Origin: Gibbula magus
Lineage: Eukaryota > Mollusca > Gastropoda > Trochida > Trochidae
Assembly (NCBI GenBank): GCA_936450465.1
Contig: OW388289.1
Span: 78,852,593-78,916,592, forward strand
Direction of reading: 5' to 3'
DNA: 64,000 nucleotides
In this document: positions 46,822 to 59,879 of the stretch, one piece after another
Layout: every line of letters begins with the position of its first letter
How positions within the stretch are numbered: the first letter of the stretch is position 1
Program-made: the position numbers and the translations under genes
The notes under the pieces: generated by a model
The model's input: only the letters and a program-made list of their open reading frames with translations
The model's database searches: none
Told to the model about the DNA's origin: nothing

Positions 46822-48440
46822 CAAACAACATTGAACCAGTAATCTATTGATATATATCAGTAGTGCCATATTTGGGTTATCAAGCAAAATGTATCAGGGT
46901 GTAAACTGCTTGAGAATTTAAAAAATTTATCAGCATCAATATATTAATTTCAACAGGCCTCAGTACATGAACAGTCACTGAAAGAAGTCACGTTTGAAAA
47001 TGCATCACGCCTCATTTCATTTGAATTACTGGCAGTTAATACATATCATTTTAGCTCGCCATCGACATTTGGTAGTGCGTACTTGAATGCTAGACGATCA
47101 ATGCATAACGTCGCAGTGGGAGATGATATTCAATTAAAGAGTTCAGGCTCCAGATCATAGTCCCAGATACATTTACATAAATTACAAACAGCACATATCC
47201 ATTTTGATAGACCAATCTTGGTGATTGCAGAAATTAATAATCTGGAAATGATTAAAGTTTGTACATGCATACAGTGTATGATATTATGACATTGGGATAG
47301 ATATTACCACTTGACTGAAACTAAACATACCTACGAGAGAAAGCTTTGTGGACCGTTCTTAAAATGGCAATATTTGTCTCATGTAACGTTTGTGATATAG
47401 ATTGAAGATTTAAAATTGTATTGTTATTAATGACCTCTACTAATGCTCTCAGCGTAGAATGAGATTGCTTCCTTTTGTGGTATAAATCAATCATTTCATT
47501 CAATGAACAAAACATAGGGCTATGTATAATACATTTCAAATACGTTTCTCCGTGACACAATTCTGGAGAAAAAGGTGAACAGGTGCTCGGTAAATTTATA
47601 TTTCTGGACACTGACATTTGTATGATAATATAGTGGGAGCATGTCACTCTTAGAATTGTGTATGCAGAGTCTATGAGGAAGAAAAGATGTTTGTCTTCTA
47701 TCAACTGTAATTTACAGGCTTGACAGATCCTCTCTTCATGCAACAACCCACCCATCTTCCCGTGTTCATTTGTTATGGTAAATTGGACTACCGTATTAGG
47801 AATATAAATCTTCTATTTTTTAATGTTTTGATAGTTGATAGATATATTTCTGCATTCAAGATGAATTTAAAATCTTTGTAAATCATCATTTTTCCTGATG
47901 TCGATTATGTGTCTGACCACTTTTGTTGATCAAAATCTTGAACAGTTTGTTTAAACGAATTTACAAAGTCATGTGATATCCAAAGGAACCCATAGCCATG
48001 TTAGACCAAAAGGGCTCGTACATTACTCACCCATGCTCTTCGGTGATTCAGGTTAAACTTCATGATATAAACTTGTTTCGGGTATCTGCACTATTTTACA
48101 CCAGTATTTAATTCAGCTGACGTGGTAATTGACGTCTAATCAATAGCGTCCACATTTGCTTAGAGCCGCATGAGACGTAATTCCTAGACTAAAGGATGTA
48201 TTTTCACACACTGGAATGGATTTTCAATAGTATATCTTTTTTCGTATGCCAAGATTTTGAATCCATTTAAAATAATAGGCTTGATCTGAACATCGAAAAT
48301 TTTGAATAATATATTTGGTGGTATGTTCTCCAATTACGCCTGGAGTGCTTTGATGCTGAATAACAACTTTGTTTGCCTTTGATGTTAGTTTATCGATATC
48401 TTTACTCAGTGATATTTTTGACATCAGACCAATATAACTG
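46822..48440 (+). repeat. Segmental duplication, copy 2, LINE-relic-containing block
   Basis: Partner of 6750-7345 and 7823-8870, without the 7346-7822 hairpin insert and without an exact 319 bp copy; here the equivalent of that segment is clearly diverged. Confidence 0.85.
47560..48440 (-). pseudogene. LINE ORF2 relic, copy 2
   Basis: On the minus strand from about 48,424, DIDKLTSKANKVVIQ and then DQAYYFKWIQNLGIRKK look like the region after the reverse transcriptase. LGITSHAALSKCGRY and IKYWCKIVQIPETSLYH follow near 48,200-48,090, and GLLHEERICQACKLQLIEDK near 47,740. The order agrees with the C-terminal part of a LINE ORF2 and with the copy-1 relic. Several stops and frame changes. The same insertion is shared by both duplication copies. 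Confidence 0.7.
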
Positions 48441-48449
48441 TAATGAGTA

Positions 48450-50030
48450 AAATCTTTATGTCGAGTTCACTTTATTTCAACTTTCCTGTTCCTTCAACAA
48501 TGCCGCCATTTCTGAAAATATCATGACTATTATAAGTTAACTTCAAGTCCCCATCTGATGTAGAAGACTTTTAAAACATAATTCTCCCTCCTATTACCAT
48601 ATCAACAAAATAACACATGGAAACGGAGAAGAATAACAATATTTTGTTCACACAATCAAGAACCGAAAGTCTACAAATATACAATAAAGTCGTCTTTACG
48701 TTAACATGGAAATTGATTAATTGGAGAAGGATAGGATTTTCACCCCGTATACGTCCATGAGTTGCTAAAATCAGATGGGTCTAATTTCGTTTATATTCTT
48801 TAAAAGTATTCGTAAATTACATGACATGAAGAACAATTTGTGTATTATGTGGATCATAAACTGCCAAACACTGAAAAAAAAGTATGGAAGTAGGTTCGTA
48901 AATTTTACTTTCTAGTATTTACATTACTGTTTGCTGTTTTCCAAAGTACAGTATCTATGGATTACGTCGTTTATTACTAATACTCATCTTCTAATACACT
49001 AAGAGACGTTAATAATTGCCTCGCAGTGTTAATTCACACAATTGGTTTAAAGAGTAATTTCAATTGTGACAATAAAGGGATGCATTACGTTTGGTCACCG
49101 CAAGGGACCAACACAGAATAATAATAGATCACACCTTTCACGGTAATTCCCTCTAGAATCAATGTACAAAAGGTTCTTTCTTTTCATTGTCTACGGAGAA
49201 GATTAAATTTCTCAATTTAATTACAAAACGTTAAAGGGATAAGGTTTACGGCCTTGGGAGTGTCAAGATGCATTTTAAAAGTTTAAAAAGGATGTTTTGT
49301 GTATTACTGAGTGTACATTGACCATCATACAGTTTATGAACATCACGCATGTTTAATGCAATACGCCGTTGCATATCAGCCATGTGGCTTCTTAGCTATA
49401 CAATTTACAGCCAAAGTCATCGCTGTCAATATATTATTCCACCTGGGGTTACTTCCCACGTAACCTCTTTTACATGTAGGATATATATATATCCTTGGTT
49501 CTAACAATAAGCCCTATTGGTTAAATCTACCGTTTTCATTCGTATCAGATGAAAAATCGCCTTACATCTCAAACTGACCTCCGTCTTGTAAAACATTAAT
49601 ATGTGCGCATCGCACCGATGAAGCAACTCACGTCTCAACCGTTAATGGAACAGGAATAATGCTTAGTTTGAAACGGGGTTGATTGCACAACTGGGTATGA
49701 TTGCAAACCATCTTACTTCTCTGGCATAATGTAACCCAACCCTGTTAACACACCAGTATTCCCTATCTAACTCTCATTCAATCATTCCAACGACGTTATG
49801 TTGTCCATTATAACACATTATCAAATCACATTATCACGCCCAAACACATCAACTTAACGTGTATAATCCTCTGTTGTACTACAACGGTTTAACAAAATCA
49901 GGCATAACATAACATTTAAAGGAAGATATGTATGCATATTCTCTGTTTCAAAGATCTGTGTAAAAATAACATAGGATTTTAAAATGTACAGAACAGGATA
50001 CAGTTTCATAGACTCATTTGATTTTCTTGA
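48450..50030 (+). repeat. Segmental duplication, copy 2, block
   Basis: Partner of 9855-10,965, 12,555-12,704 and 13,125-13,910, without the 1.6 kb and hairpin inserts of copy 1. Confidence 0.85.
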
Positions 50031-50099
50031 AAGGTGAAAATGCTTGACAACTAAATGCTTGATGAATTATGATAAAGTGGTCTGAAAACATATAAATGA

Positions 50100-50790
50100 A
50101 CATTGTGTAACTGCCTTTTAACAAAAAGTCATTAGTTACAGCAGGGTGAACCTTCACATTCAGATTTTTTTAAGAAAAGATAACTTTGAAAAAAGTTGTT
50201 TATTAACGGAGTTCGGACTGTATTACCGTGTTTGATTAACGAATGAACTCAAGAGGATTTCAGATTAATTCCACAATCGTATGATTATGACCTAATTGTT
50301 GTCACTAACTGTCAATAATTGATGAAAAGGGATGAGTTAGATTTCAATAACCAATTTCTTCCACGTTTTGCATGATAAAAGATGATGTGTCATAAGCATT
50401 TGGTTTACTGTTCGAGACATCAAACAACATAAGCTAAAAATATCTCACTTCTAAATTATGCGTTTTTGACACCAAAACTAAAGCATTTGTTATGAACACG
50501 ATGTAATCTGTCGTCTTAAACAATGACACATAACAGATAGAATATCCTCAAAACAATGAACTACTTATTCAAAACTCCTCTCAACGACGATTTATGTTTG
50601 CCATGTGAGCACCTAACAGTGAGAAAACGGCATAATTCAGTACCATCACATTTGTCTCAATTAATTCCCTTAATAATACATAAAGAAGATTGTGATATCA
50701 GACTTTGAGTCAACAAAGACAGTTTTAGGTTGTTCCATTTAATACACCCTCCAAAGCATGACATGATATATTACAAAATGGATGGTGCTT
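50100..50790 (+). repeat. Segmental duplication, copy 2, weaker blocks
   Basis: Partner of 15,125-16,330, shortened by several hundred bases. Confidence 0.7.
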
Positions 50791-50794
50791 CTTT

Positions 50795-50960
50795 AAAGCA
50801 CGCATTACGAACGCGGTTTGTATCACTGGTGACAAGATGGAGATTGTTAATGAATATAAGTACCTTGGAACAATAACAAATAGTAAATTGAATTGAAATG
50901 CTAACACTGAAGCTTTTAAAAAAAAATGTCAACAAATATTTCATTTCTTGAGCAGTGTGC
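50795..50960 (+). pseudogene. Short LINE reverse-transcriptase fragment
   Basis: One frame reads VCITGDKMEIVNEYKYLGT, then ITNSKLN, a stop, and ANTEAFKKKCQQIFHFLSS. The EYKYLGT...SKLNW-type motif is the conserved segment after the catalytic region of many non-LTR reverse transcriptases. TGA replaces the expected Trp. Only about 50 codons remain. It occupies the place where copy 1 has a different insert, so it arrived after the duplication. Confidence 0.7.
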
Positions 50961-52130
50961 CATCTTTAATGTGACTTATCTCTCATTTATGATTGTTTCT
51001 TTGAAAGCAAATTAACTTTCTTCAAAACGTCTTTCTCTTCCATCACTTTTCCTTCAGTTTTCCGCCCCTTACCTCTGTTTTAGAAGGCCTGACTTCATCG
51101 GCAAACAAGGAGTGTTCCGATTGCTTGCAATTGAATCTAGATCTGCAATCAACGACGCCGTGACATTTGCCGATGGCACGTCATAATGGTAAAATAAAAA
51201 AACATGACATAAACGTTTTGTCGTTTAATATGTTCTCCTTGATATATGCTATTTGCATGATTGATCATAAATATACTGATTAACTAGGATTGACGCGTCA
51301 ATACTTAGGTCTTCAAGACTTCTGCTCGACCTTGAACTCCATGTTGGACTCTCGGTTATTCACCAGTTTCTCTGCTATCAAACATGTCTCTATCTTCAGT
51401 AGTTTTTTTACAAAAATTCTCCAAAGACAGTGACCCTCTGTAAAAGTAACAATCGCTTATTAATGGACCCCTACATGACCTTTCTCACGATTAATTGGGA
51501 TAGGGATAGTATATGATTCCCCTTTGCCCCGCTTGGGAATTTTCCTGGAGCCGAGATTTTCAGGCCTATTTGAAAAGAGGTAAGCATTGGAAATCTGAAG
51601 GAAGTCCAATGTTGGTATGGTTCCTTGTCTCACGTAAATACATCTCGATCAGAAAAAGTTATTGTAACCGGTGGTAAAATAACATGAGTTCCACTTACAA
51701 ATGTATCATATCTGTACGAAAAATAGAGTTTTGAAATTATCCCTGAAGATTTCTGTGAATATGCCAAGCTTCCTTCTGGAAGGAGATATTAACTACCTCG
51801 TTTTAAAACCAATAGAGGGCAAAATACTCATCTTGATTACTGGTTGGACTGAACTCCTACGTCATGAGGAACATAACTGTGGTAAATGCAGTCCCCGATG
51901 GAAGATGATGTTAATTCCTACGTGAGCCATCATGCAATCCCCACATCATGATAAAGTGACATGAAATATAAACTCATATAAACACTTTTGACATCTTTGG
52001 AATTTATTGGATGTGAATAAAGATCGGTAGCAATAATGTAATTGTATATCCTGTTTTGTTGAAAACTATAAGTGTCTCAAAATAGATAGAGCTGAAATGT
52101 CAATTTTTTTTAGTGTGTCAAGTGTGATGA
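50961..52130 (+). repeat. Segmental duplication, copy 2, block interrupted by an insert at 51,030-51,610
   Basis: Partner of 17,210-17,790. Part of the insert and what follows (51,280-52,560) is also related to 61,080-62,350. Confidence 0.75.
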
Positions 52131-53466
52131 TGTTAAGGACTTCAGGCAATTCTCATATAGACTGAACTATCTAAAATAGCTAACAGTTACTATAACATTT
52201 TAAAGATAATTTAATTAGCACTTCGGTGATTCAGCTGTTAAACATAAATAAACATAAATGGCTGTGAAACATACTTGTGTGTGTGACTTGTGCACGTCTT
52301 TTTTCCAACTACTTATTCTCAGGGTAATGACAATTAAAAAAGATAACTTGCAGTTTATCCTTAAGAATCAGACAGAGTCAGCGTTAAATCAACATTTGGA
52401 CGTTCTGTAAATTAAATAATAATGAACTATATGTGGTTAGTGTCTTCATCAAGCATTTCCAGTTCATTTACCCCTCTCAAATTTGATAACCAATTTAACA
52501 ACTAATTATGCGAAAAAGTACGCGTTCTAATGGTCTAATTGTAGATCATTATGAACACCAACACACACACACTTTTGGTAATCAATATATGTGTTCTATC
52601 GAATTATGTTTAATACATGTACATACTTCCCTGTGAATACATTATCAGCACATTGAGTATAATGCATATCTAAGTGTTATTGACATCTTAAAAGTTTATC
52701 GATTTGAAAGTAGGCATGTTGAATGGTCACCAATATTATCGAATTGTAGATGCTTGCTTCATGCGGATAACGTTTGGCTTTAAAGATTCTTGGATTTTCC
52801 GAAACTCCAGGGCGAAATTATGCACTTCAGTTGTATCCGACTTGTCTGCTCATTCAGGTGTAAAATGGTTTTGAATTGAAAAGTCATATGTTTACTGTCG
52901 ATGAGATCCAAAATAACAGACAAAATCTCATTTCGCAGTGAAAGGGACACATGGACACGTGGTTCAAAATTTGCTACAGCTGTGTTCGTTGGTCATATAT
53001 ACTTTTTTTTCTAAAATATATAGAGGCCAAGCATGATTCGTTGAAAGTTTATTTTAGATGTTCCAACTGTAATATATGGTGATATCCAGACATTATAAGA
53101 GGTTGGAGGCATTCCAACCTATAAAATAATCCACATGTTACACTTACGAATGTAAAATAACCATTAAATATGTAACCATCTAACGTCAACTATGATGGAC
53201 ATATTCAATACCATTATACAGCTGTAATATGTCATCGTGAGACCACACATAACCGCACCTTCAGAAACCAACGCATTTTCTAAACAAACGCAACACACCT
53301 ACCACTTAATTAATGACTAATGGGCCTCTGCAGTCCCTGAATATACCATAAGGGATAACTGTAATTATGTGAACTTGACAATGCATCAGAACAACACATA
53401 AACATACAGCTTCAAAAAAAGGAAGTCAAACTAGGCATATGCTGGTGTTACATCTCGTCTCCAACA
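52131..53466. other. Copy-2-specific stretch, no gene recognised
   Basis: The first 430 bases belong to the repeat shared with 61.9-62.35 kb. A (ca)n run is at 52,557-52,570. The remainder is AT-rich without exons. Confidence 0.45.
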
Positions 53467-54030
53467 TCACACAATGGTGCTCAATAATGTGCACAGCCGC
53501 CAAGATGGTAAATGCAAACTTGGGCAAACTTCGTCATTTGGGATCCTGTTCACTCGTAAGGCATCGACGTTCATTGCCGTTAGCTGTGATCTAGGACGTC
53601 TTCTTACATGATGATCGAGGTGATCTAACATATACTCGATGGGATTATGGCCCATGAGCATGCTGGCCATGGAAGTACTTGGAAATAATTGGCTCCTAGG
53701 TAATCCTGGACATTTCGTGCCGTGTGTGGCCTTGCATTTTCATGCTGCATTATTGTTTTCCGCCGTTGATTTCTATATATAATCACTAGACGTGTTCGCT
53801 GATTGCCACAAATGGCGCCCAACACCGTAACATCACCTCCACCACAAGCACAAGTTTCCTGTATGCAGTTGAAGGTCAGACGCTCTCCTCTACAGCGGCA
53901 AACCCTGTACCATTACTTATCATCATCACAACGTCAACTTGCTTTCGTTCCAAATACCGACCTGCTAAGGTCGAACGGTGGATGCCCATTGGAGTTTTCG
54001 CCCTCGATGTCAACGTCATTTGACACATGA
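53467..54030 (-). pseudogene. Tc1-like transposase relic (DD34E family)
   Basis: On the minus strand GAICGNQRTRLVIIYRN (53,815 downward) is followed by MQHENARPHTARNVQDYLG and FQVLPWPACSW, then NPIEYMLDHLDHHVRRRPRS in a shifted frame. These are the central and C-terminal catalytic segments of a Tc1-type DDE transposase. The middle catalytic Asp (normally HDNARPH) is changed to Glu, a frame change separates it from the PIE catalytic Glu, and the strand-transfer region before GAICGN is shortened. The N-terminal DNA-binding domains are not found. A dead fragment, absent from copy 1. Confidence 0.85.
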
Positions 54031-54474
54031 AGTTAATATTCACATAGTCTACTGAGCATTGTGCGTTCACTGTCCCAATACCGTCGCTGCTGTTACTGCT
54101 GCTGTTGTGCAAAGATGAAATTAACGCTCTTCTTGAGCAGTTTGACCCTCTGCCTCCCTGTTCTACATGTCTGGTAATCTTGACAAAGGCCTACCTCTGG
54201 TGTTTTTTGTGGGAACTGACACGTCTTATTTCTTTGTTTTTGTATAATGGTTGGTACATGTATTTTGTAGTAGAAATAGAAACATTTTTTTCACGTTTTT
54301 TAGTTGCACGTTCGTAGCCCTCTAGAAATCAAGTTGTGTTGGTGGCAAACTGTGTTCGGAAGGATAGGGAGCACATTTCCTGTCTTGTAATGATTTTTTT
54401 TACTTTTGACGACAGAAAACCAACAACACGCATGATCCTAGGATCTAGAGTAAATGATTTAATTTTTAAAAATC

Positions 54475-55300
54475 AAGTAACGTTTTGAATTATCAATCAA
54501 ATCTCAATGATTCATGTGCATTGTTTTTTTTTTTTATCGCTGTGGAGTAAGATGTATGTCTTTAAATGGATAAAACATCATTACAAAAATAGACAATTGG
54601 GTCTCCCTTAGTGGTTTCTTTGTGGGTAATGAGAGTACTGCACTCGAGGTACAAGAGTAACTGAGTCTATTACAAACGTTGTTGCAGATCAATGTTTTGT
54701 TCCCCGAGGAGTCTTTTTCTCTTAGATATAACACATTTAGTCACGCTGAACTGACTGTTGACTTCACAAGCTCGATTGGCCTCCGTAACCGATTTAGCTA
54801 AGTTCTTGATGTTGAGATTTTGTAAATTATGTTATCATTATTCGAAAGATATCAGATATATCTTAGTCTGTAGAACACTGCATTCAAGAATATGTGATGA
54901 GGAAGATTTAATAGTATTTAAGATTGGATGCATTCACAATACATCATATTTATTCAGTGACATCCTCATACAATAAGGTAGACCTTATGTACAATGTTTC
55001 TTACTTACATTTCTGCAAAACCGTTATATTAGGTCATTCTTTGTCTGAATTATTCAGAACTTCATTAGTTCCAGAGCACGCATCAGGTCCATCACAACAA
55101 TTACCATGAATTACGCTCCTCAATTACAAAACTTTTATGTGAAACACAACTGTTCAATTATTTGAAATTTGCTTTATTGATACTTATGTGCCCTTGTGAC
55201 CTTCTATTGTGGGAGCAAACCTCTTGTGGTCATGATTGCTGTCCAAATTTAGATATCCTTTGTTCCGCGATATTGTTGTGGTGGTACGTAGTTCAGGGCA
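54475..55300 (+). repeat. Segmental duplication, copy 2, block
   Basis: Partner of 22,905-23,700. It directly follows copy-2-specific DNA, whereas in copy 1 the equivalent position follows the DIRS/SINE block. Confidence 0.85.
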
Positions 55301-55304
55301 TTCC

Positions 55305-55613
55305 TCAGATAACCACTTTTACTGAAACACATTTAATTGATAAGTCGTTTATTCCCTGTTCAATAATGAGACTTATGGTTTCACCATTGGTTAAAGATGA
55401 AGATCGGACAAGATAGTCTGAATCTGTACCTTGAGATCCGTTATATTCTCCTCTGTGGTTTTGACTCATTGAACAGAGGTTAACTAGATTAGTTGCAGGC
55501 ATTGTAGGAGCAGACCCACCAGTAGCCTCAGAGGCAGTAGTAGTAGGAGGAGGTGCAGTTGTAGTGGTAATAGCGGTAGTAATAGATGTGTCAGTAGTAT
55601 CTTTATCCTTATT
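55305..55613 (-). CDS. Candidate exon of unknown protein, Thr/Pro-rich N-terminal part
   Basis: On the minus strand an acceptor-like caactatttctag at 55,614 is followed by an open frame of 102 codons that begins exactly there; the TAG of the acceptor itself closes the frame upstream. It reads NKDKDTTDTSITTAITTTT, a short Ala/Pro/Thr-rich run, then LVNLCSMSQNHRGEYNGSQ and SLTNGETISLIIEQGINDL, and stops at 55,305. The low-complexity start could be a linker or just a triplet repeat. No family was recognised and no partner exon was found. The segment is absent from copy 1. Confidence 0.3.
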   Translation of the reverse strand, partial: NKDKDTTDTSITTAITTTTAPPPTTTASEATGGSAPTMPATNLVNLCSMSQNHRGEYNGSQGTDSDYLVRSSSLTNGETISLIIEQGINDLSIKCVSVKVVI

Positions 55614-55799
55614 CTAGAAATAGTTGAATAGTTGACTGGATGTTTATTGGGTATAGGATGTAATGTTAACCTTGAGGTTTTCGTCAGATAGTGGGAATGC
55701 TTGCGGTTCAGTGCGAAATTTAAACTGAATTGGTGATTTTTAAAAATATTTGGTGAATTATTTTAATTTTTAACTTAGTAATTTTCTGAGCATTTTTTT

Positions 55800-56405
55800 C
55801 CCGATCGATTACAGAAAAACTATTCATCTCATCCTTTTCAAATTTGGCACCTGTCTTCTTCACCACTAGGAAAGATGCAGTGCAAAATGAAACACGAGTT
55901 ACGATTTTTGACGAATGTTAAAATTGTTGTTTACTTGGTCATATTTGGAGCTGTCGAATGAATGAAGCTACTTCTTTGTTGTCATCTGTTGACTTTATCA
56001 TTCTATGTTCACGTAACTTCATCATTTCCATTGGTTATATTTTGGAAAAAAGTTAAATTTTCTCTCCTTTCAGCCATGAACTGCTGTATATCGCTCACTG
56101 TGCTTACAGGGGTGTGATTCCATGTACATGTACCTGTTGTTTCAAGTCAAGCAAATGAATCATTATGATGAATTTATTTTCAAAATAAAGTTGAAATCGG
56201 TGGTAATGGCACTAGTGTATTATGTTATACCTACCGTTTCAAGTTATTCTTACTCCTACTTTTCCAAAACCACCTATTTTACATGAATAGATTTGTCCTA
56301 CCCTTTTCACAAACACTTTAATCTTGGTAATTGCATTTCATAGCTAATGAAGACACCTCACTCAATAAGTGAAATAAAAATGTCAAACTTTAACAGTCTT
56401 TGGTA
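55800..56405 (-). repeat. Dispersed repeat, inverted partner of 23,750-24,640
   Basis: Read on the minus strand it is collinear with 23,750-24,640. It shares ttgaaaaggatgagat-aatagtttttctgtaatcgatcgg-type words in pieces and lacks the internal tandem duplication. Confidence 0.65.
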
Positions 56406-56559
56406 TTATATTTTTGCTTGTATTGTTATGCTAGAGGGTAAAACTTCTCATTACAAAACCCAATAAACCGTATCCATAGAAAACGTTTTTCCCTATTGAA
56501 AGAAAATGGTGCCCAAATAAAGCGACAGTGTTATTGAACACAAGATTTGTAGGTCTCAT

Positions 56560-56770
56560 GCGAAGAAAGATAATTGCCATTATATCATGGTACCATATTC
56601 AAAACTCTACTTGATCTTCGAGTGTTCACATCAAAATGGCCGCCCGAAAGGGAAATGGACTTGCATGGCTTAACAGAACAATGTAATTTGTTTTAGAACT
56701 CTTTTCATTGAATCGGGAGTAACACTTATATAATCTTTCCTGAGATCACATTATTTCAGTAAGAAAAAAC
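56560..56770 (+). repeat. Dispersed repeat, inverted partner of 1-130
   Basis: aaagggaaatggact, tggcttaac and ttgttttagaactc are shared with the minus strand of 1-130. Confidence 0.6.
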
Positions 56771-58059
56771 GTGCTACATGGCTTTCTATGCAATCGACAA
56801 TCCTCTGCAAGAAATACTCTCTTGTCTGTAAAACCTCTATGTAAAGCGCACAAACATTGTAATAGTCATATTAACTTTCCTTTTGTCGTTTTTGTTATTG
56901 TCCTTTGATGATAAAACAAGATTACACACAAATTACCTCGATCTCTTCAAGTAATCAAATTAGAAGCTTCCCAAAGTCAATCAAAGGTTTTGTCTTTTCC
57001 TTTCTGCTATACTTTTTAGCCCATGTAGGAACTCGACGGGGTTTATGTAATGGCGCAGTCCGTCCGTGCGTCTCGAAAAATGTGCCTGTGTTCTGAAATC
57101 ATCCCCTCCAAAAGTTGTTGACCAATCTCACTTAAACTGTACACATGCTTTTGACATACACCAGTTATACGCATATGTTTCGTTTCGGATGGATTTGATG
57201 AACAGTTTCCAGGTTGTGGCCCTTGACTTAGAGCACTTGTCTTTTCTAAATCTGACTGACAGTACTTGTGTTCTGACACCAACTCCTGCCACGAATTACG
57301 TTCCATCAGAATGAAAATTTACACGTGCTTTAAATATAGATCAGTGATGCGCATGAGGTTAGTACCGGCTAATCCGATGACTATTCTTAGAGTTATGGAC
57401 CTTGGCCAATAGCCATTGACTTTGCTCTTACTTGTGATTGATGTCATGAACTTTGCTATGATTTTCTATTAACATGAGATCATAACATAAGTCATATTCT
57501 GAGAATCTTATCTTGACATTGATGAAAAACGCATTTTCTGGATCTTGTACCATAACTTTTAATTTGTCATCATCTAGGCATTTGATACTTGACACATATT
57601 GATTCCCATATCACATTGTGACGTCGTGGCCTATGGCAGCTGAATGTGTGAATGTAGTATACATTTTCTTTAAAAAATAGCTATGGTCATAATCTCGGAT
57701 AGATCAGTTATAGGTGGGGGTGACTATTGACCCAAAGAGACTATTGCGATATTTGGTACAAATACGCAACAATCAGCTAGATATCTTATAGGTTTAAGTA
57801 GAAATGTTTATTGTCATTTTGCTATTTTCCTATCTCTAGTTCTTCCCTTTTGACATTCTAAAACGGAATTTTTTTAATTAAATGCAGTGAGGCTTGTGTA
57901 AATCATTCATAATTAAGGGAAATTTAATAGTTTCGATAGAATCGATAGTTAACCTTACTATTGCGATAGCGATAGTGTGTTTGTATATAATATCGATATA
58001 GTACTATTGCCAAGTCAACTATTGCGATGCATTCATAGTTCGATGTATTGTTACACCCC
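56771..58059. other. Non-coding stretch, nothing recognised
   Basis: Short overlapping frames on both strands near 57,043-57,314 have no domain. Several tcgatag/cgatag words at 57,930-58,040 form a low-complexity patch. Confidence 0.45.
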
Positions 58060-59036
58060 TAGTAATAGGCGTTTAATATTTGATATGTGTATCCTTTGAA
58101 ACCAGATCATTCTGATTTGTTTTCAACATTATCAAGCTAAATAGAATGATCTTATTTGTGAGACAAGTTTTTTTAATTACCCTAATATTTTAATTTTAAT
58201 TTTTGTCATTGTTTCCATGATAACTCATATTGTAGAGAGTATAATGTCCATTTGCTTTTAAATCACCGAGTTCATATATAGTTTGTACACGAGCACATGT
58301 TCATATATAACGTTAACCTAGCAAACATTAGCGTGAGTCAATGACATCATTGTAGCTGCCGTCACAAGAGAAGTATACCCATTTCTAACAAGTTTAACGC
58401 AAATAAGGACATTGTTACACTCGAAAGTGTGTCATATGACTTAACAAAATTCTTACCGGCTTCGTAAAAGTCACATGACACACTTCCGTCGGTAATAATC
58501 ATGACTTAACAAAATTCTTACCGGCTTCGTAAAAGTCACATGACACACTTCCGTCGGTAATAATCTATATTTACCTTGCAAACGCGTCTGATGGTGTCCG
58601 GCAGTAGCAGTACCACTAGCAGTACCATTTAGCAGTAGCAGTTTCAGGAGAAATATGAAACTTAATCTTATGATGTTCGACTTTATATCAATCAATAACC
58701 ACTTTAGTAAAATGAATAAGACTGCAATCTCAAACAGTTTAAATGTGTTTTCTGAGAATCGGTTTCAATGACTGTAAACACTAAAAGCAATTTCCTTATA
58801 GATTGAACCCTTCAACATTGACCGGCATTATAACCTCTTATCTCTGCAATGCTGTTGGTGCACTCAACCTTTTAATGTCATCGTTTCACTTTAGTTTTCT
58901 CTGAAATATTATCTCGTTATATCACTTTTTATAGTAGTTTGAACTTGTTTTCAGCAATGCATTTTCCTGTAAGCTATAAATCCAAGAAAAGAACTGTGTT
59001 TTTAACTTGTGTTAAATGTCAACATAATGATTATTA
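58060..59036 (+). repeat. Segmental duplication, copy 2, block
   Basis: Partner of 24,880-25,920. Confidence 0.85.
58436..58565 (+). repeat. Perfect 65 bp tandem duplication
   Basis: Bases 58,436-58,500 and 58,501-58,565 are identical (atgacttaacaaaattctta ... ggtaataatc). Copy 1 has a single diverged equivalent (about 25,390-25,460), so the duplication arose in copy 2 recently. Confidence 0.95.
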
Positions 59037-59044
59037 TAAGAATA

Positions 59045-59870
59045 ATCAACGAGTTGCGAGGAATTACGGATTATCTGTCCCGAGTTAATTATTGTGATAA
59101 ACTCCGAGCTTTAGCGAGGAATATGACATAATAATTCACGAGGGACAGATAATTCGTAACTCCGAGCACCGAGTTGGTTATTCTTTTTCTTACCCAAGAT
59201 CATTTTAATGCATAAAAATCGAAAAACAAGACGCGAATTCACGATCTTTGATTAGACTGCAAAATACGAATTGTACTCATACGCCATTCATAAACTCTCT
59301 CACACCTTCAAGATGCGCACATCTAAAAAGTTTACAATTTGCGCTCTTTTTTCCAGAAAAATTCTAAAGTAACTGTTGAATTGTATTCCCAAAATGGTTT
59401 ACTGACGTAGTAAACAACAAATTAATATCGTAAACAATGTCGCAGAATGAGAAAATTTGTGAAAACGTGAATTGATAATCGCTCTTTTGGAATGCAAGAC
59501 AGGAGTGTAATTACGTCACCAAATGACGTCATGGTTAATAACGTCACAAAGCAATGACGTCACGGCACTGCAGTCGGCGACTCTTGCATGCTGCTTCGCC
59601 TTGCAAGTTTAGTACTGTAAATACGGTCTAGGAAACATAGGTTGAACATGATTTTATATTTAATATGTTTTACTGACGTGTGACTTCAATTAGGTATGCT
59701 CGAAATTGTTCAATTATGTGATTTAGCTTGAACAGGTAAACTTAGCAATTCATGAATGAGCGCAAAGTAGTTCCGTTAACCAATCAAAATGCAAGTTATA
59801 TTTAGAAAAACTGTAATTCCCATGACCATTATGAAAACGTTAATACCCGGCATATCTGTGCCCGCTTGGG
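59045..59870. mobile_element. 826 bp insertion flanked by taagaata, with internal foldback
   Basis: taagaata occurs at 59,037-59,044 and again at 59,871-59,878, fitting an 8 bp target duplication as made by hAT-like elements. Copy 1 is continuous across this point (about 25,925). Its left 145 bp is a foldback (aagaataatcaac ... gttggttattctt, with inner attatctgtccc / gggacagataat). cttacccaag near 59,191 is the complement of the right-end cttgggtaag, so the structure may be two nested elements. Tgacgtca-type words lie at 59,515-59,570. Non-coding. Confidence 0.65.
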
Positions 59871-59879
59871 TAAGAATAC

